This document shows positions 22,069 through 33,624 of a DNA stretch of 49,980 bases, piece by piece; within the stretch, counting starts at the first letter, position 1, and every line of letters begins with the position of its first letter. Below the pieces are notes generated by a model, which saw only the letters and a program-made list of their open reading frames with translations, did not search any database and had not been told where the DNA came from. This stretch comes from Gnetum montanum. Its lineage: Eukaryota > Streptophyta > Gnetopsida > Gnetales > Gnetaceae. The stretch spans positions 333,439 to 383,418 of the forward strand of contig MNCI01000266.1 in NCBI GenBank assembly GCA_015680685.1, written 5' to 3'. A program made the position numbers and the translations under genes.

Positions 22069-22553
22069 TGTGACATCTCATTCCTAGATGTCATAAAAAC
22101 ATGATCATGCATTGCTTAATTCATCACATTTGCAAGTAATATAATGAAAATATCTTAACATACTTTGATAAATGAATAATTGGTACATGAAATAGGAAGG
22201 AAAAACATAGAAAAATTTTATTGATAAGAGAGTACTGTAATGCACTCTGGGTTATCATCCCATGTCACTTAAGCCTTATATGCAATCCATCATTGCCACC
22301 AGGGTTAGGTTGTTCAGCCAAAGGGGTGATCAGTCCCTTCTTGTCCTACTTCACCTAATGCTTGTCACTTGCCTTTCTAGGCTCTACAACTTCATTCTAG
22401 CATGACCTCTAAAATCGACCTTAAATGGCATAGGTCAAACCCATTCCTGAGGGATACATGAATAATAGTAACTTATTATAATGAGGCATCCCTTCATTTG
22501 AAGGTTAATTACATTTTTACAACACATTTCTAACCTTAACAAGGGATAAGACA
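22069..22553 (-). repeat. Element J 5' LTR
   Basis: 485 bp with TG...CA ends on the minus strand (TGTCTTATCC at 22553, GATGTCACA at 22069), next to a primer site. Only one copy is in the window. Confidence 0.65.
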
Positions 22554-22557
22554 TTAT

Positions 22558-22842
22558 AGTGTAGAAGGAGGAGCATCAACTTTGCAAGGTAAGGGATGAA
22601 ATTCTACTCAAAACCAAAATTACTAGTTATATCCTCCATTTAGGTCTCATTATCAAAATTATAATAGTAATTTTAATTGTTCTTGAAGATCCAACAAAAA
22701 CCATGATTTTTTATAGTAGATTTTGCAACAAAATAAGAGTTGCAACATACTGTAGCAAAAAAAATGATCATACAAGTAAGGTTATTCAAGTCTTACAACC
22801 TAAGAATACATCACTAACACAAATAGAAAGAAATTCTAAGAA
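22558..22842 (+). repeat. Internal direct repeat of element D, copy 2
   Basis: Second copy of 21068-21346. It begins within a few bases of element J's LTR edge and continues smoothly into D's later gag-protease sequence, so this copy is joined to the downstream part of D and copy 1 to the upstream part. Confidence 0.85.
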
Positions 22843-23655
22843 TCATAGGAGACAAGAATTTCATATGGTTTCTTCAAGAAAAATGGATCAATGTAATGTG
22901 GTTACTATAAGTGGAAGAGTTGCAAATCTTCAAAACCCCTCTTAAAGATCTATTATGAACAAAGAGTTAGGGGATAAATCTAAATGAATGTTAGCAAAGG
23001 AGCTTTCTATGGAGGAAGGACTTGCTTCAACCATTCCTTTAGACAAACCCAATAACTCTTCTTCTTCACAAGTACCTTTTCCTCATAGGTTAAAATCAAA
23101 TGAGATAGATGATAAAAAACATGAAAACCCCTGCAAAGATATTACCTTACATGTTTCCTTGTTGAGAGTCATTGAAGATACTCCTTAATATAATAAATTC
23201 CTCAAGGAATTTTTTTCTCTAAAGAAGAAAATTAGAATACCCAAGCATGTTAGCCCTAGTGAGAATATCACAAATATTTTGAAGGCTAGGATGCTAACAA
23301 AGGCAATAGATCTAGGTAGTCCTATGATTGCTTGCATGATTCATAATAGGAAGTTTCATCATGCATTAGTTGATCTAGTAGCTAGTGTAAATATTATGTC
23401 ATTTCTAATTTATTAGTCATTTAATTATGATCATATTAAACCTACTAACATTACCATTTCTTTAACATATGGGTCTACCATTTATTCAAGAGGTATTGTT
23501 AAGGATATTTTGGTACAAGTAGATAAATCCTTATACCTTGCTGATTTCATTGTGCTGGATTATTATACATCTTCTTTAAATAATGATTATCCTCTAATTT
23601 TAGGTGGGTCCATGCTAGTAATAATGGATGTTGTTATTTATGTGAAAATTGATTA
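22843..23655 (+). pseudogene. Element D gag-protease linker and aspartic protease
   Basis: The linker contains VPFPHRLK, the PFPxRL block typical before Athila/Tat proteases, and later NKFLKEFFSLKKKIRIPKHV. Protease follows at about 23280-23655: HHALVDLVASVNIMSF is the active-site loop (family ALxDLGAS, with Gly here Val), then ISLTYGSTI, then ADFIVLDYYT, and DYPLILGGSML close to the family's PLILGRPFL. The catalytic Asp is present, but stops break the frame. It would have cleaved the polyprotein. Confidence 0.75.
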
Positions 23656-23989
23656 ATTACATTAATATTTTCAAATATAATTTTTTCATTGAATTTAATA
23701 ACCTTGATAACCAATTCTAGTTTGATGAACTTAATATGATTAATGTTGTTCTAGCAAACATGGTTTCTTCTTAATTATGTGATTAGGATGAAGTGTATCA
23801 AGTACTAATGTTGGAAGAGTACAAAGACAGAACTAGGAATTTACAAAGGAAACACCTATTAAGATGCCTTAGATGGTAAGGATCCTTTTAAATTGTAGAA
23901 TTTTTCTTTTGTAGTAAGTGGTGAAGAGCTAACTTTATATTTAAAGGAACTTCATTCTTACTTAAAATATATTTATGCTAAGAAGAATA

Positions 23990-24515
23990 AACCATTGATT
24001 ATTAGTTTAGGTTTAACTACTAATGAGGAGTAGAGATTGATTTAGGCTTTAACGGATTCACTTAAGGCTTTCTCTTGGTTACCTTTGGATCTTAAGCAAG
24101 GGATTTCTTCATCTATTTTTTATCATATTCATTTGGAGGCTAAGTATACACCATAAAAACAATCATGTAGGAGGCTAAATCCATTAGTGAACAAGTGGTA
24201 AAAGATGAACTTTTGAAATTATTTTAGGAAGGTGTTATTTATTTATTTTTGATTCTAAGTGGGTTAGACCTATTATGGTGGTGCCTAAAAAGTCTAGTAA
24301 CTGGTGTGTTTCTATTAGTTTTCATAAATTAAACATATGGACAAGAAAGGATCACTTTTCATTTCCATATTTAAAATTATTTCTAGATAAGCTTCAAGGG
24401 CATGAATTTTATTCTTTTCTTGATGGATTTAGTGGTTATAATCAGATTTCTATTGCCCTTGTTTGGCTAGGGCTATTATCCCTAAAGTTCAAGATCCTTG
24501 ATATGTAGCTATTGC
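23990..24515 (+). pseudogene. Element D reverse transcriptase, N-terminal part only
   Basis: AFSWLPLDLKQGISSS is the pre-RT block with Trp and the DLxGI-type motif, followed by conserved His. Then come VVPKKSSNWCVSISFHKLN and TRKDHFSFPY, then GHEFYSFLDGFSGYNQISIA, which is the palm strand with the first catalytic Asp, as in Athila/Tat. Just after this the sequence jumps to RNase H-integrase linker text: the YxDD half of RT and almost all RNase H are deleted. The frame is open from 24275 to 24508. Confidence 0.8.
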
Positions 24516-24549
24516 TAAATACCTATTTGTATGAAAAATTACCGAAGTC

Positions 24550-25735
24550 ATGGACTAAGGGATAAAAATAGGTCTTGGTAATTAGGACATACTAGTTCAT
24601 TTGGGAAGATCCATTCATGTATAAGATTTGTAAGGATTAGATCATTCAAGTATGTATCCCTAAACAAAAAGAAGAAGAGGTAATTGTTCAAAATCATGAT
24701 GGAGTTTGTGAAGGCCACTTTACAGGTAAGAAAACTTCATACAAAATCCTTCATGCTAGTTTTTATTGGCCCACATTATTCAAGGATACTTATGCAAATT
24801 ACAAGTGATGTGATCAATGCTAATTAATGGGAGGACTCACAAGATGCCAAGACATGCCATTGTTGCCTGTATAAGTGGAGTATGATCCCTTTGATTATTG
24901 GGACATTGATTTCATAGGTTCTTTTTGTTCAAGTAATTCATCTAAGTACATCTTTGTTTCCATTGATTATGTTACTAACTAGGTCTTGGCAAAAGTAACT
25001 AGGCATGATGACGTGGAAAAAATAGTTTGATTCTTGAGAGCCGATTTGATTGGGCACCCAAAAATTTTAATTAGTAATAAGAACACCCATTTTGTTAATT
25101 ATATAATAGAAAAATTATTTAAATAAGGTGGGAATTACACATCATATTACTACTACCTATCATTCTTAATCGAATGGATTGGTTGAAAGCATGAATAAGA
25201 AAATTAAAAATATTCTGTAGAAAGTTGTAGGAAATAATAGAAAAGATTGGTCTTATCATTTACTTGATGCATTATGAACCATTTTTACTTGATATAAATC
25301 ATCTCTTGGCTTTAGTCCATATGAACTAGTATTCATTAAGTAATGTCTTATTCTTTCTTCTAAATAAAATAAGTCTTTTTGAGTGAAATGATAATATGAA
25401 ATAGACTTGGACTCTTGTCCTTTTGCTCATTTTTTTCTCTGAACCATTTAGATGAAGATTGTATGCACACATTAGATAGGAAACAATTTCATAAGTAGAT
25501 GAAAATATGGCATGATAAGAGGATTATGAGAAATGTTTTCTCAAAAGGAGATTTAGTTTTATTATTTAATATGAGGCTTAAAAAATTTACTAGGAAACTA
25601 GTGTCTAAATATGAGGGACCATATAGGGTTATCAAGGTCTTAGATAATGGTGCAATTGATATTTTTAGGTTTGGTAGTTTTGAGTCCTTATAGGTGAATG
25701 GTCAGTGGCTAAAACATTATTTTGGACAAGACCAC
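24550..25735 (+). pseudogene. Element D integrase with GPY/F-type C-terminal module
   Basis: The zinc-binding part reads DGVCEGHFTGKKTSYKILH, then FYWPTLF, then CDQC (family H-H-C-C, with the first His not obvious). The core has FDYWDIDFIGSF with the first catalytic Asp. The second, in ILISNKNTHF, is replaced (the family has SDQGTHF). The third, in SNGLVESMNKKIK, keeps Glu. The tail (25499-25735) has KGDLVLLFNMRL, KYEGPYRVIKVLDNGAIDI and VNGQWLKHYF, the GPY/F module. No chromodomain follows, which separates D from element E. Multiple stops. Confidence 0.82.
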
Positions 25736-28402
25736 TCCTGTATTAGTAAGAAAATTGATTTAACATATGATCCTTCTTAGAAAGCTAAATTTAATCTAAT
25801 CATGGACCAATTTTAAATGGGTCCTCGTGAGATTGTTTGATCCTAATTTTTTTTTCTTGTTGTAACAGGTTAATAACTTTGTTGTTACATGCTTCACTTT
25901 TCTACAAGTATTGTGTGATAGGTATTATAAGACATACATTATATTTTTATTAATAATTATGCATGGTAGTGATCATTGTTGTTATCAATTCTTTAATAGT
26001 ATTTGTAGCAACAAATCTTTCATTGTATTTAGTGATTTGATGAGTTAATTGATGGAGGGTCGACTTGTGGCATGGATTTTTGGGATCTTATTTATTCAAG
26101 GTATTTTTAATTATATACTATGAATTTTATGTAAAAATAAATAGATAAATGGTTGAATGATGGCATTCTGTTCCATGGATAGATTTTGTTAGTTTTGTGG
26201 TTGCAAAGTGGGACACTTCTTTTGATTTTCATAAGGTATATTGTTAGTTCAATATGCTATTTCATGAAAAAATTGAGGCTTTGGATCCTCCTTAATGATG
26301 TACTTGAGATAAGAGACATCATGATATATAAGACATGAACCATGGGGGTACTCATGGGGAATGAATTGCATAGGGATTGAACCTATACCAAGAGCAATTT
26401 TTCCATTGTTTATAGATCATGTTTTGTTAGTAGTACAATAATAAATCATAACCTATGGCAAGTATACAGGTCTAAAAGTATCCTTTTAATGACAAATTTT
26501 CTCCCATCATAATCACAAAATTGCACTAGGAGTAAAGTTTCCATGCTCATGGACCCTACTCTAATGATAGTGCAACAGTTCCATAATCATAATAATATTG
26601 TAAAAAAAAAAGAACTATTAAGGAATGTATTGTTTTTGATTATAGGCTCCCTATTGTTCATATCCATAAGATAGGGTTATTCATGTGGACGCATGAGGAG
26701 TCTCCATCACCAACAACTACTTTAAGTAGGGAAGGCTACTTATTTTTGAGAGGTATAGTGTCATAAGACATGGATAAGTTATTAAACAATGCTCATAAAT
26801 GTCTAAATTGGTAGTGTCTTGCATTTGTATTATTCTTTAAGAGTTAACTAATGATCACCTAATGTCTTGATGTTACTAAGTGTTAACACCTTAGTTATTT
26901 TTCTATCACAAAGTTTTTATTTTCTTTGTTTTATTGCTTTTTCTCATTTTTACCCTATTTTTCATCTTGTTTTCTTTACCTCAGCCTAGAAGTGTTCGAT
27001 ATTAGCAAGTCAAAATTTGGTACAACTTGTAGTCGCTCATAGTCTAACTATGATCTAGGTTATGAGCCATGGTTGCTTTAGAGTTGATTTTGGGAGTTGA
27101 GAACCTATGACAGGGTGCAATCTACACCCCTTCACACCTTGATTTTTATCCACTAGTTCAATTTATTAGTGTGACTTAATGTAATCTACAACCTATCACT
27201 CCTGGAAATTTAAAATTTTAGTTAGTTAGAGAGTGTAAATTCCTATGAATCATAGTGCATCACACTTTAATGTGTCATAGATGAGCTTCTATAATATTAT
27301 AGGTATCTACAATGCATAGTTTCTTAGGTGTAACTAGGCATGGCTTGTAGTTGGTCACAACCTAAAAATTGATTGAGATTTTTCACTATCATGTTGTGGT
27401 GGATTGTAATCCATAGTTGGTCACAACTCAATTAAAAATGTAAAAGTAAAAACATGTGTAAGCAATTTTGTGATGTATTGTTCCTTCCATAGTTCCATTG
27501 GTCTTGACCAAGTGTAGGATGAGTTTTTATTCATATGTGTTGCTATCAATACTAACCTTCAAGCTTCTTCCTTCACTCAACATGCCAACGGTAGGTCCTA
27601 AATTCCCTAATTTCCATGTTTTTCTTAATGGATTTTCTATTGTGCATACTTGTAAGCAACCATGAACTATATGCATTCTCTCCAAGTGTAAAAGGGAATT
27701 CTAAATACATCATATGGTTGAGATTTATGATTTTCAACTTCATTTTCTAATTTGGGTACATTTACTCTCATGATTAAAGTGAAAAATCAAGTACCAAACA
27801 AGAACTGTAAATGCCTATGATTCATTAGAATTTTCATGATATATTTAGGGTAATTTAAGTTCTTTCCTTTGTAAAGTGGTACATAAAAAATAATAGTGAT
27901 ACTAGAATTTCTTCATAGTATTCACTTTTGACATAAATTTGTGCTTGTAATAAGAATAAATAACCCAAATTTAGGCTTCAAATTTGTGCATGTTATGGAT
28001 TGATATGAAGTCCATTCCACATAGAAGCCTTATTTGTTATGATTTATCAAGTAATATAGAATAGAAATTTTCTTAGTATTCCACTTGGTATGGTAATTAG
28101 CTCACTAATCCACTATGTTGGGATAGTTGTTTGTTAACATAGCACAAACCTAGTGAATTTGAAGTTTCTTAGTATGTCTAGATTGTAGAAGAAAAGGTGA
28201 ATTAAAAGAGATTAGATAATTCCATAAAGATACAATAGTTAAAGAGTGAGAAGGTATCAATTTTTTCTTCTTTATTTTTCCTTCATGAGTTCATTTGGGG
28301 ATTTTCTCCATTGTTGAGCATTGACATTCTCAAATTTAGTATTTATCTTTAATTTCTTAATTTACATCATCATACTTGTTTATGCTATGTTGGGGACAAT
28401 GA
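25736..28402 (+). other. Element D long 3' region, first part
   Basis: About 2.7 kb without coding frames, between integrase and the insertion site of element E. A stretch near 26990-27440 contains repeated words such as AGTTGGTCACAACT and TAGTCGCTCATAGT, which recall words in D's own LTR. It ends with TTGGGGACAATG, where E is inserted. Athila/Tat elements often have such long untranslated 3' regions. Confidence 0.55.
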
Positions 28403-29300
28403 TGTAGGGACACCTCTTCTGATCTTCTTGCTCTTCCCTAAGTGTGTGTTTTTGTAGGCTTTTGGACACTAGAGATATGTTTTGAAAGTTCATGAGATGT
28501 CTTCATTCACTAAAAGTGACTAGGATGTCTTCCTATTGAGATTGATCTCTCAGGTGAGATGTCTTACCAAAACCTAAGACATCTTAGATGAGATGTGTCC
28601 ACTATGCATGGTATGTCTCAAGGAAGGCATCTTACAAGTGGCTAAGATGTCTTGGCTTCTGAGAGAGATGTCTTGAAAAAATAATGGACATCTTGGTCAA
28701 GAGTTAGATTTTCATAGGAGATGTCTTGGCCAGTTCAGAGATGACCTGAACAAATGGAGAAACTTCCAAAAACATCCACCCTAATTTGGGAAATAGTTAA
28801 AATACCACGGAAAAACTATGGAAATAGTTGGGGAGAAGGTGATAAGACTTAGAAAACATCTGAAAAATCTTAAATTCATTTGAGAAAATATTTCTAGGGT
28901 TCTTATATTCTGGTTTAACATAAATATTAATGTATTTATCATTTTTGGTATCATGAGTAAGAGCAAAAGAACGTGAGAGTGGAAAGCTGAGAAAGAGAGA
29001 GTGGGTGAGCACATTAAGTGAGTGTAATTGGTGATTGCAACTCCAAGATCAACTTGTGATGTGTTGCTCTTTATGTTCTATTCTTTTGTATCTCACTTTT
29101 GAGTTAAATATCTTAGTTTAGGTTGTGGGAGGGAGATTCTATTAGTTATGTCTTGCATTGAGAATAGTCATTGTATGATTGTGGATCCTCATGCTTCATA
29201 ATATCATTTAAGTGTGATAGGTTTTGGATGTGTTTGTGGGTTTTGTAAATCCTGTTATAATCTTCTAATTAAAAAAATTAAATATATTGTTATTTTGTAG
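28403..29300 (+). repeat. Element E left LTR, part 1 (before insertion F)
   Basis: Starts TGTAGGGACACC. It aligns with 44253-44960 through ACTAGAGATAT, CCTAAGACAT, TATGCATG, ATTAATGTATT and GTGATAGGTTTTGGATG. The U3-like part has about a dozen AGATGTCT or AGACATCT words in both orientations. Confidence 0.8.
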
Positions 29301-29925
29301 TATTGTGGCCAACCTTGCCCATGCTATTGCATGGGGCCATGATCAACAAAATTGTCTTGTAAAATCATATACCATTTCATGAAGTAATGGTAACATATGG
29401 GAAGGTAGATCAATGTGCGGGAAGGTGAACTGACATGCAGGGAGGTGAATCGATGTGTGGGAAGGTGAAACATCACTAGCAAGTGACTATAAAGTAGAGG
29501 ATTGTAGAATTGATCAGCATTCCAATGGGGGGAGTGAGGGCCTCCTTAACAAATCGGGCTCTCTTCTTGAACAAGTATGTCTCTCTTCATTGAGCTACAA
29601 GTAAGTGGGTAGGAGGGTCTCTAGGGGTTAAGAAACCAATGGATAGTGATTTTCTCTCTCTATCTTCTCCTATTTTTCTTAGGGCTACAATGATAAAGTT
29701 GATGCATGTAGATGGTAGGGTTCTACAGTTCTATTTCTTTATTCTTGGCAATGGATTGGTGATAGTTAGTAGTAGTAGAGCTGTGTGGACAAAAATCAAT
29801 AATCTTAACAAGAAACCAAGAGGTGGCAGTTTTCTTTTCCCTTGTTGCGGTAGACCTATGATGATGGCAAATGTAGGACTAGAGATAGCAAAGTGTCTAC
29901 TGGCACGTGATAGTGGGATCTAGTG

Positions 29926-29978
<53 letters not shown>

Positions 29979-30420
29979 TACAGTGTTCTAACAGTTGATA
30001 GTAACTATTGTAGGTGCAAGTTCTATAGTTCCATTCTATTTTTGGTAGGCAGTGCATCTATGCTAGGCTTCCTCAAACAATGAAAGATTCTTCTCTCTTG
30101 TGCTGGTGATGGGGCATTTTCTATCTATCCATCAAAGACATATCAGTGGGCCCCTTCATCTAGCCTCTTCTCTCTCTCTCTCTCTCACTCATTCGGTGGC
30201 TATAGGCAGTGTTGGTTACCTTTTTTAATCTTGAATTTGAGACATTTATTCCAATTAAAAATTTTGTTATTTTTACTATTTTCAAAAGGCCATGTAGTTG
30301 TCTTCAATTGAGACTATTTCTATGTTTTCTTACCCATACAGGAGGCACCCTAGGCAATAGTCTTCTCAAATGAGTTTTCCTTCCCTAGGTGTTGGTGCAA
30401 CCAAAATTTATGCATCAACA
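29301..30420 (+). repeat. Element F LTR1
   Basis: Starts TATTGTGGCCAACC (TG has become TA) and ends TTATGCATCAACA. It holds a minisatellite of about 20 bp around the word GGGAAGGTGAA (29400-29470) and a long (CT)n run at 29932-29976. The frame at 29639-29923 is an LTR shadow, not a gene. Confidence 0.85.
29932..29976. repeat. (CT)n microsatellite in F LTR1
   Basis: About 22 CT units. It has counterparts in LTR2 (about 31514-31560) and a much shorter one in LTR3 (about 33069-33081). Confidence 0.95.
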
Positions 30421-30859
30421 TCCTTTTTGGTGCTAGAAGGAGGGCCTTTCTCCTGCCTTGTGTTTATTAGCTCTTCTTGCTATTTTTGGTGTCTATTTCA
30501 TTTTCTGATCCTATCTTGAAACCTATTGAATTCTTCTTAAAAAAACCTTTATTGTCAAACACTTATTTTCTACCTTTTTTTATGCTTCCCATTTTTTGAA
30601 AATTGTTGTTACCAAAACCCTTTTCTTTATAACCCTCATTTTCCAGTTCCATTTTGAATTTCTGATTTTGGTGGTCCTTACCTAAGTTATAACTTGGGTG
30701 AGGTTGTTTTATTACTCAATTTTAAATTTATTTTTCTAAATTTTTTATAATTTTATTATTTTTTGGTTTAGGGTTTAAGATTTTGTGGTTTAGGGTTTAA
30801 GATTTTGTGGTTTTTGTTGCTCCTTGCACTTGCATGAAATTTTTTTTTTGGAGGCTAAG
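30421..30859 (+). other. Element F internal domain 1
   Basis: Starts with TTTTTGGTGCTAGAAGGAGG, in the primer-site position. I cannot name the tRNA. It ends with a purine tract GGAGGCTAAG just before LTR2. Non-coding. It includes a local duplication of GTGGTTTAGGGTTTAAGATT near 30760-30810. Confidence 0.7.
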
Positions 30860-31508
30860 TGTTGTGGCCAACCTTGCCCATGCTATCGCATGGGGCCATG
30901 ATTAACAAAGTTGTCCTATAAAATCAAATACCATTTCACCAAGCAATGTTAACATGCAAGAAGGTGGACTGATGTGCAGGAAGGTGAATTGATGTGTGAG
31001 GAGGTGAATCGACATGCAGAAAGATAGATCGACCTACAAGGAGGTGAAACATCACTAGTAGGCAACTATAAAGTAGAGGATTGCAGAAAAAGGATTGGTT
31101 GGTCTCCTAGTGAGGGGAGCAAGGGCCTCCTTAACAAATTGAGCTCTCTTCTTGAATAGCTGCATCTCTCTCCATTGAGGCACATGTAGGTGGGCAAGGT
31201 GGTCTCCAAGGGCTAAGAAACTAGCAGATGTTAGTGTTCTCTTTCTCTTTTCTCCTATTTTTCTTAGGGCGATAATAGTGCAATTGACGTGTCTAGATGG
31301 TAGGTGGGTTTTGCAGTCATGTTTCTTTATTCTTGGTAATGAACTAGAAATAGTTAGCAATGGCAGAGCTACATGGACAATGGTAAATTAGTAGTAAATG
31401 AAGTGGTGGAAATTTTCTTTTCCCTTTTCGCAATAGACCCATGACAGTAGTAGACGTAGCATTGGAGATAGCAACACATCTATTGGCATGTGATAGTAGG
31501 ATCTACTG

Positions 31509-31563
<55 letters not shown>

Positions 31564-32003
31564 TGCAGTGTTGTAGCAATTAATAACAGCCATTGCAGGT
31601 GTAGGTTCTGTAGTTTCATTCTATTTTTGATGGGTGATGCATCCATGGTAGGATTCTCCAAATAGGAACAAATTTCCCTCTCTTGTGTTGGCAATGGGAT
31701 GCATTCTTTCTATGCGTTAGAGACATGTTAGAGGATCCCTTTATCTAGCCTCTTCTCTTTCTCTCTCCCTCATTTGAAAACTATAGGTAGTGTTGGTTAC
31801 CTTTTATTTTCTTGAATTTAAGACACTTATTCCAATTAAAATTTTTTCTTTTTTTTTACTATTTTCAAAAGGCCACATAGCCCACTCCAACTAAGATTAT
31901 TTCTAGGTTTCTGCATCCATACAAGAGGTGCCCTAGGCAATAGTTTCCTCAAATAATTTTTTCTTTTCCAAGTGTTGGTGCAACCAAAATTTATCCATCA
32001 ACA
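30860..32003 (+). repeat. Element F LTR2
   Basis: 1144 bp, TGTTGTGGCCAACC...CCATCAACA. It carries the same minisatellite (about 30950-31045) and a (CT)n run of about 23 units at 31514-31560. It is shared by both internal domains. Confidence 0.85.
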
Positions 32004-32412
32004 CCCTTTTTGGTGCTAGAAGTAGGGCCTTTCTCTCATCTTTTGTTTATCAGCTCTTCTTGTCATTTTTTGTGGCTATCTCATTTTTCTATCCTATTTT
32101 GAAATCTATTGAATTTTTCTAAAAAAACCTTTGTTTTCAAACGCTTATTTTCTACCTTTTTTATCCTTCTTATTTTCTAAAAATTATTATTAACACAACC
32201 CTTTTTTTTTGTAACCTTCATTTCCCAGTTGCATTTTGAATTTCTGATTTTTGTGGTCCTTACTTGAGTCCTAACTTGGATGAGGTGGTTTTATTATTTA
32301 ATTTTAAATTTATTTTTTTTGAAATTTTTCTAACTTTATTATTTTCCTTTTAAGATTTTATGGTTTTTATTGCTCCTTGCACTTGCATGAAATTTCTTGT
32401 TTGGGGGCTAAG
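32004..32412 (+). other. Element F internal domain 2
   Basis: Homologous to internal domain 1. It starts with the same TTTTTGGTGCTAGAAG site and ends with GGGGGCTAAG before LTR3. Slightly shorter, because part of the 3' duplication is missing. Non-coding. Confidence 0.7.
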
Positions 32413-33523
32413 TGTTGTGTCCAACCTCACCCATGCTATCACATAGGATCATGATCAACAAAATCATCCTGTAAAATCATATACCATTTCACCAAGCATT
32501 GTTAACATGTGGGAAGGTGGATTGACATGTGGGAAGATGAACCAACATGCAGGGAGGTGAATCAATGTGTATGAAGGTGGAATAACCTGTGGGGAGGTGA
32601 AACATCACTAGCAAGCAGCTATAAAGTAGAGGATTGCAGAAAAAGGATTAATTGGTCTCCCAATGGGGGGAGTGAGGGCCTCCTTAACAAATTGGGCTCT
32701 CTTCCCAAATAGATGCGTCTCTCTCCATTGAGGTGCATGCAGGTGGGTAGGTGGGTCTCTAGGGGCTAAGAAACTAGTAGATAGTGATTTTTTCTCTCTC
32801 TCTTCTCCTATTTTTCTTGGGGTGACAATAGCATAGTTGATGCAAATGGTAGGTGGGTTTCGCACTACTATTTCTTTAATCTTGGCAATGGACTGACAAT
32901 ATTTAGTAGTGGTAGAGCTGCATGGACAATGGTCAATAATCTTAGTAAGAAACTAAGAGATGGTAATTTTCATTTCCTTTTTCACAACAGACCCATGACA
33001 ATGATAGATGTAGGATTGGAGATAGCAATGCATCTATTGGCATGTGACAATGGGATCTAGTGGCTCATTCTCTCTCTCTCTTTGGTTTAGTGTTGTAGCA
33101 GTTGATAGGAATCGTTGCAAGTGTGGTATCTATAGTTCCATTCTATTTTTGGTAGGTAGTGCATCTGCAGTAGGCTTCTCCAAATAGGGACAAATTTTTC
33201 TCTCTTATGCTGGCAATAAGGCATGTTCTGTCTATGCATTAGAGAGATGTCAGCAGGTCCTTTCATCTAGCCTCTTCTCTCTCTCTCTTTCTCATTTGAT
33301 AGTTACAGGAAATGTTGGTTACCTTTTGTATTCTTGAATTTGAGACACTTATTCCAATTAAAATTCTTATTATTTTTACTATTTTTGAAAGGCCATGTAG
33401 CCCTCTCCAACTAAGACTATTTATGGGTTTCCATATCCATATAGGAGGCAACCTAGGTAGTAGTCTCCTCAAATGAGTTTTTCTTCCCTAGGTGTTGGTG
33501 TGACCAGAATTTATGCATCAAGA
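32413..33523 (+). repeat. Element F LTR3
   Basis: Starts TGTTGTGTCCAACC and ends TTATGCATCAAGA (CA has become GA). It is followed directly by the target duplication TGTAG. Confidence 0.85.
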
Positions 33524-33528
33524 TGTAG

Positions 33529-33607
33529 TAAATAATTTTTATCTTTACATAATATCTAGATTTAGTAATTGAAGGTGATTTAATTGTGGAGTGAGCCTAC
33601 TCCAACA
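33529..33607 (+). repeat. Element E left LTR, part 2 (after insertion F)
   Basis: Continues the LTR interrupted at 29300. It contains CATAATATCTAGATTTAGTA and GAGTGAGCCTACTCCAACA, matching 44965-45032. It ends in ACA. Confidence 0.85.
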
Positions 33608-33610
33608 TTA

Positions 33611-33624
33611 TTGATATCAAAGCC
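33611..33624 (+). other. Element E primer binding site (tRNA-iMet type)
   Basis: TTGATATCAAAGCC lies three bases after the LTR end. It is a decayed TTGGTATCAGAGCC with two G-to-A changes. Confidence 0.75.

Larger units (their letters stand above)
21347..22553 (-). mobile_element. Element J: minus-strand LTR element fragment between the duplicated D segments
   Basis: The right part is an LTR (22069-22553) that reads TGTCTTATCC...GATGTCACA on the minus strand, followed by an iMet-type primer site. Left of that (to about 21347) there is no recognisable retroelement protein on the minus strand, so J is a 5' fragment or the leftmost sequence belongs to D. No target duplication was found. Confidence 0.6.
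29301..33523 (+). mobile_element. Element F: three-LTR, two-internal-domain non-coding retroelement array
   Basis: LTR1 29301-30420, internal 30421-30859, LTR2 30860-32003, internal 32004-32412, LTR3 32413-33523. The flanks TGTAG at 29296-29300 and 33524-33528 are a perfect 5-bp duplication, so the whole triple unit behaves as one insertion, or as one insertion later expanded by LTR recombination. It lies within E's left LTR. There is no gag or pol: internal domains of about 0.4 kb are much shorter than the 1.1-kb LTRs. It is non-autonomous. Orientation is plus, from the primer-like site after each LTR and the purine tract before the next. Confidence 0.85.

Noticed and set aside
29639-29923. 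94-codon plus-strand frame
   Set aside because: Lies inside F LTR1. The same stretch in LTR2 and LTR3 does not keep the frame.
29932-31560. (CT)n runs as possible promoters or GAGA-type regulatory sites
   Set aside because: Simple microsatellites whose length varies between the three LTRs (about 22, 23 and 6 units). No additional evidence.
31055-32865. Minus-strand frames at 31055-31360 and 32608-32865 that resemble each other
   Set aside because: Similarity comes from homologous LTR2 and LTR3 of element F, not from a gene family.
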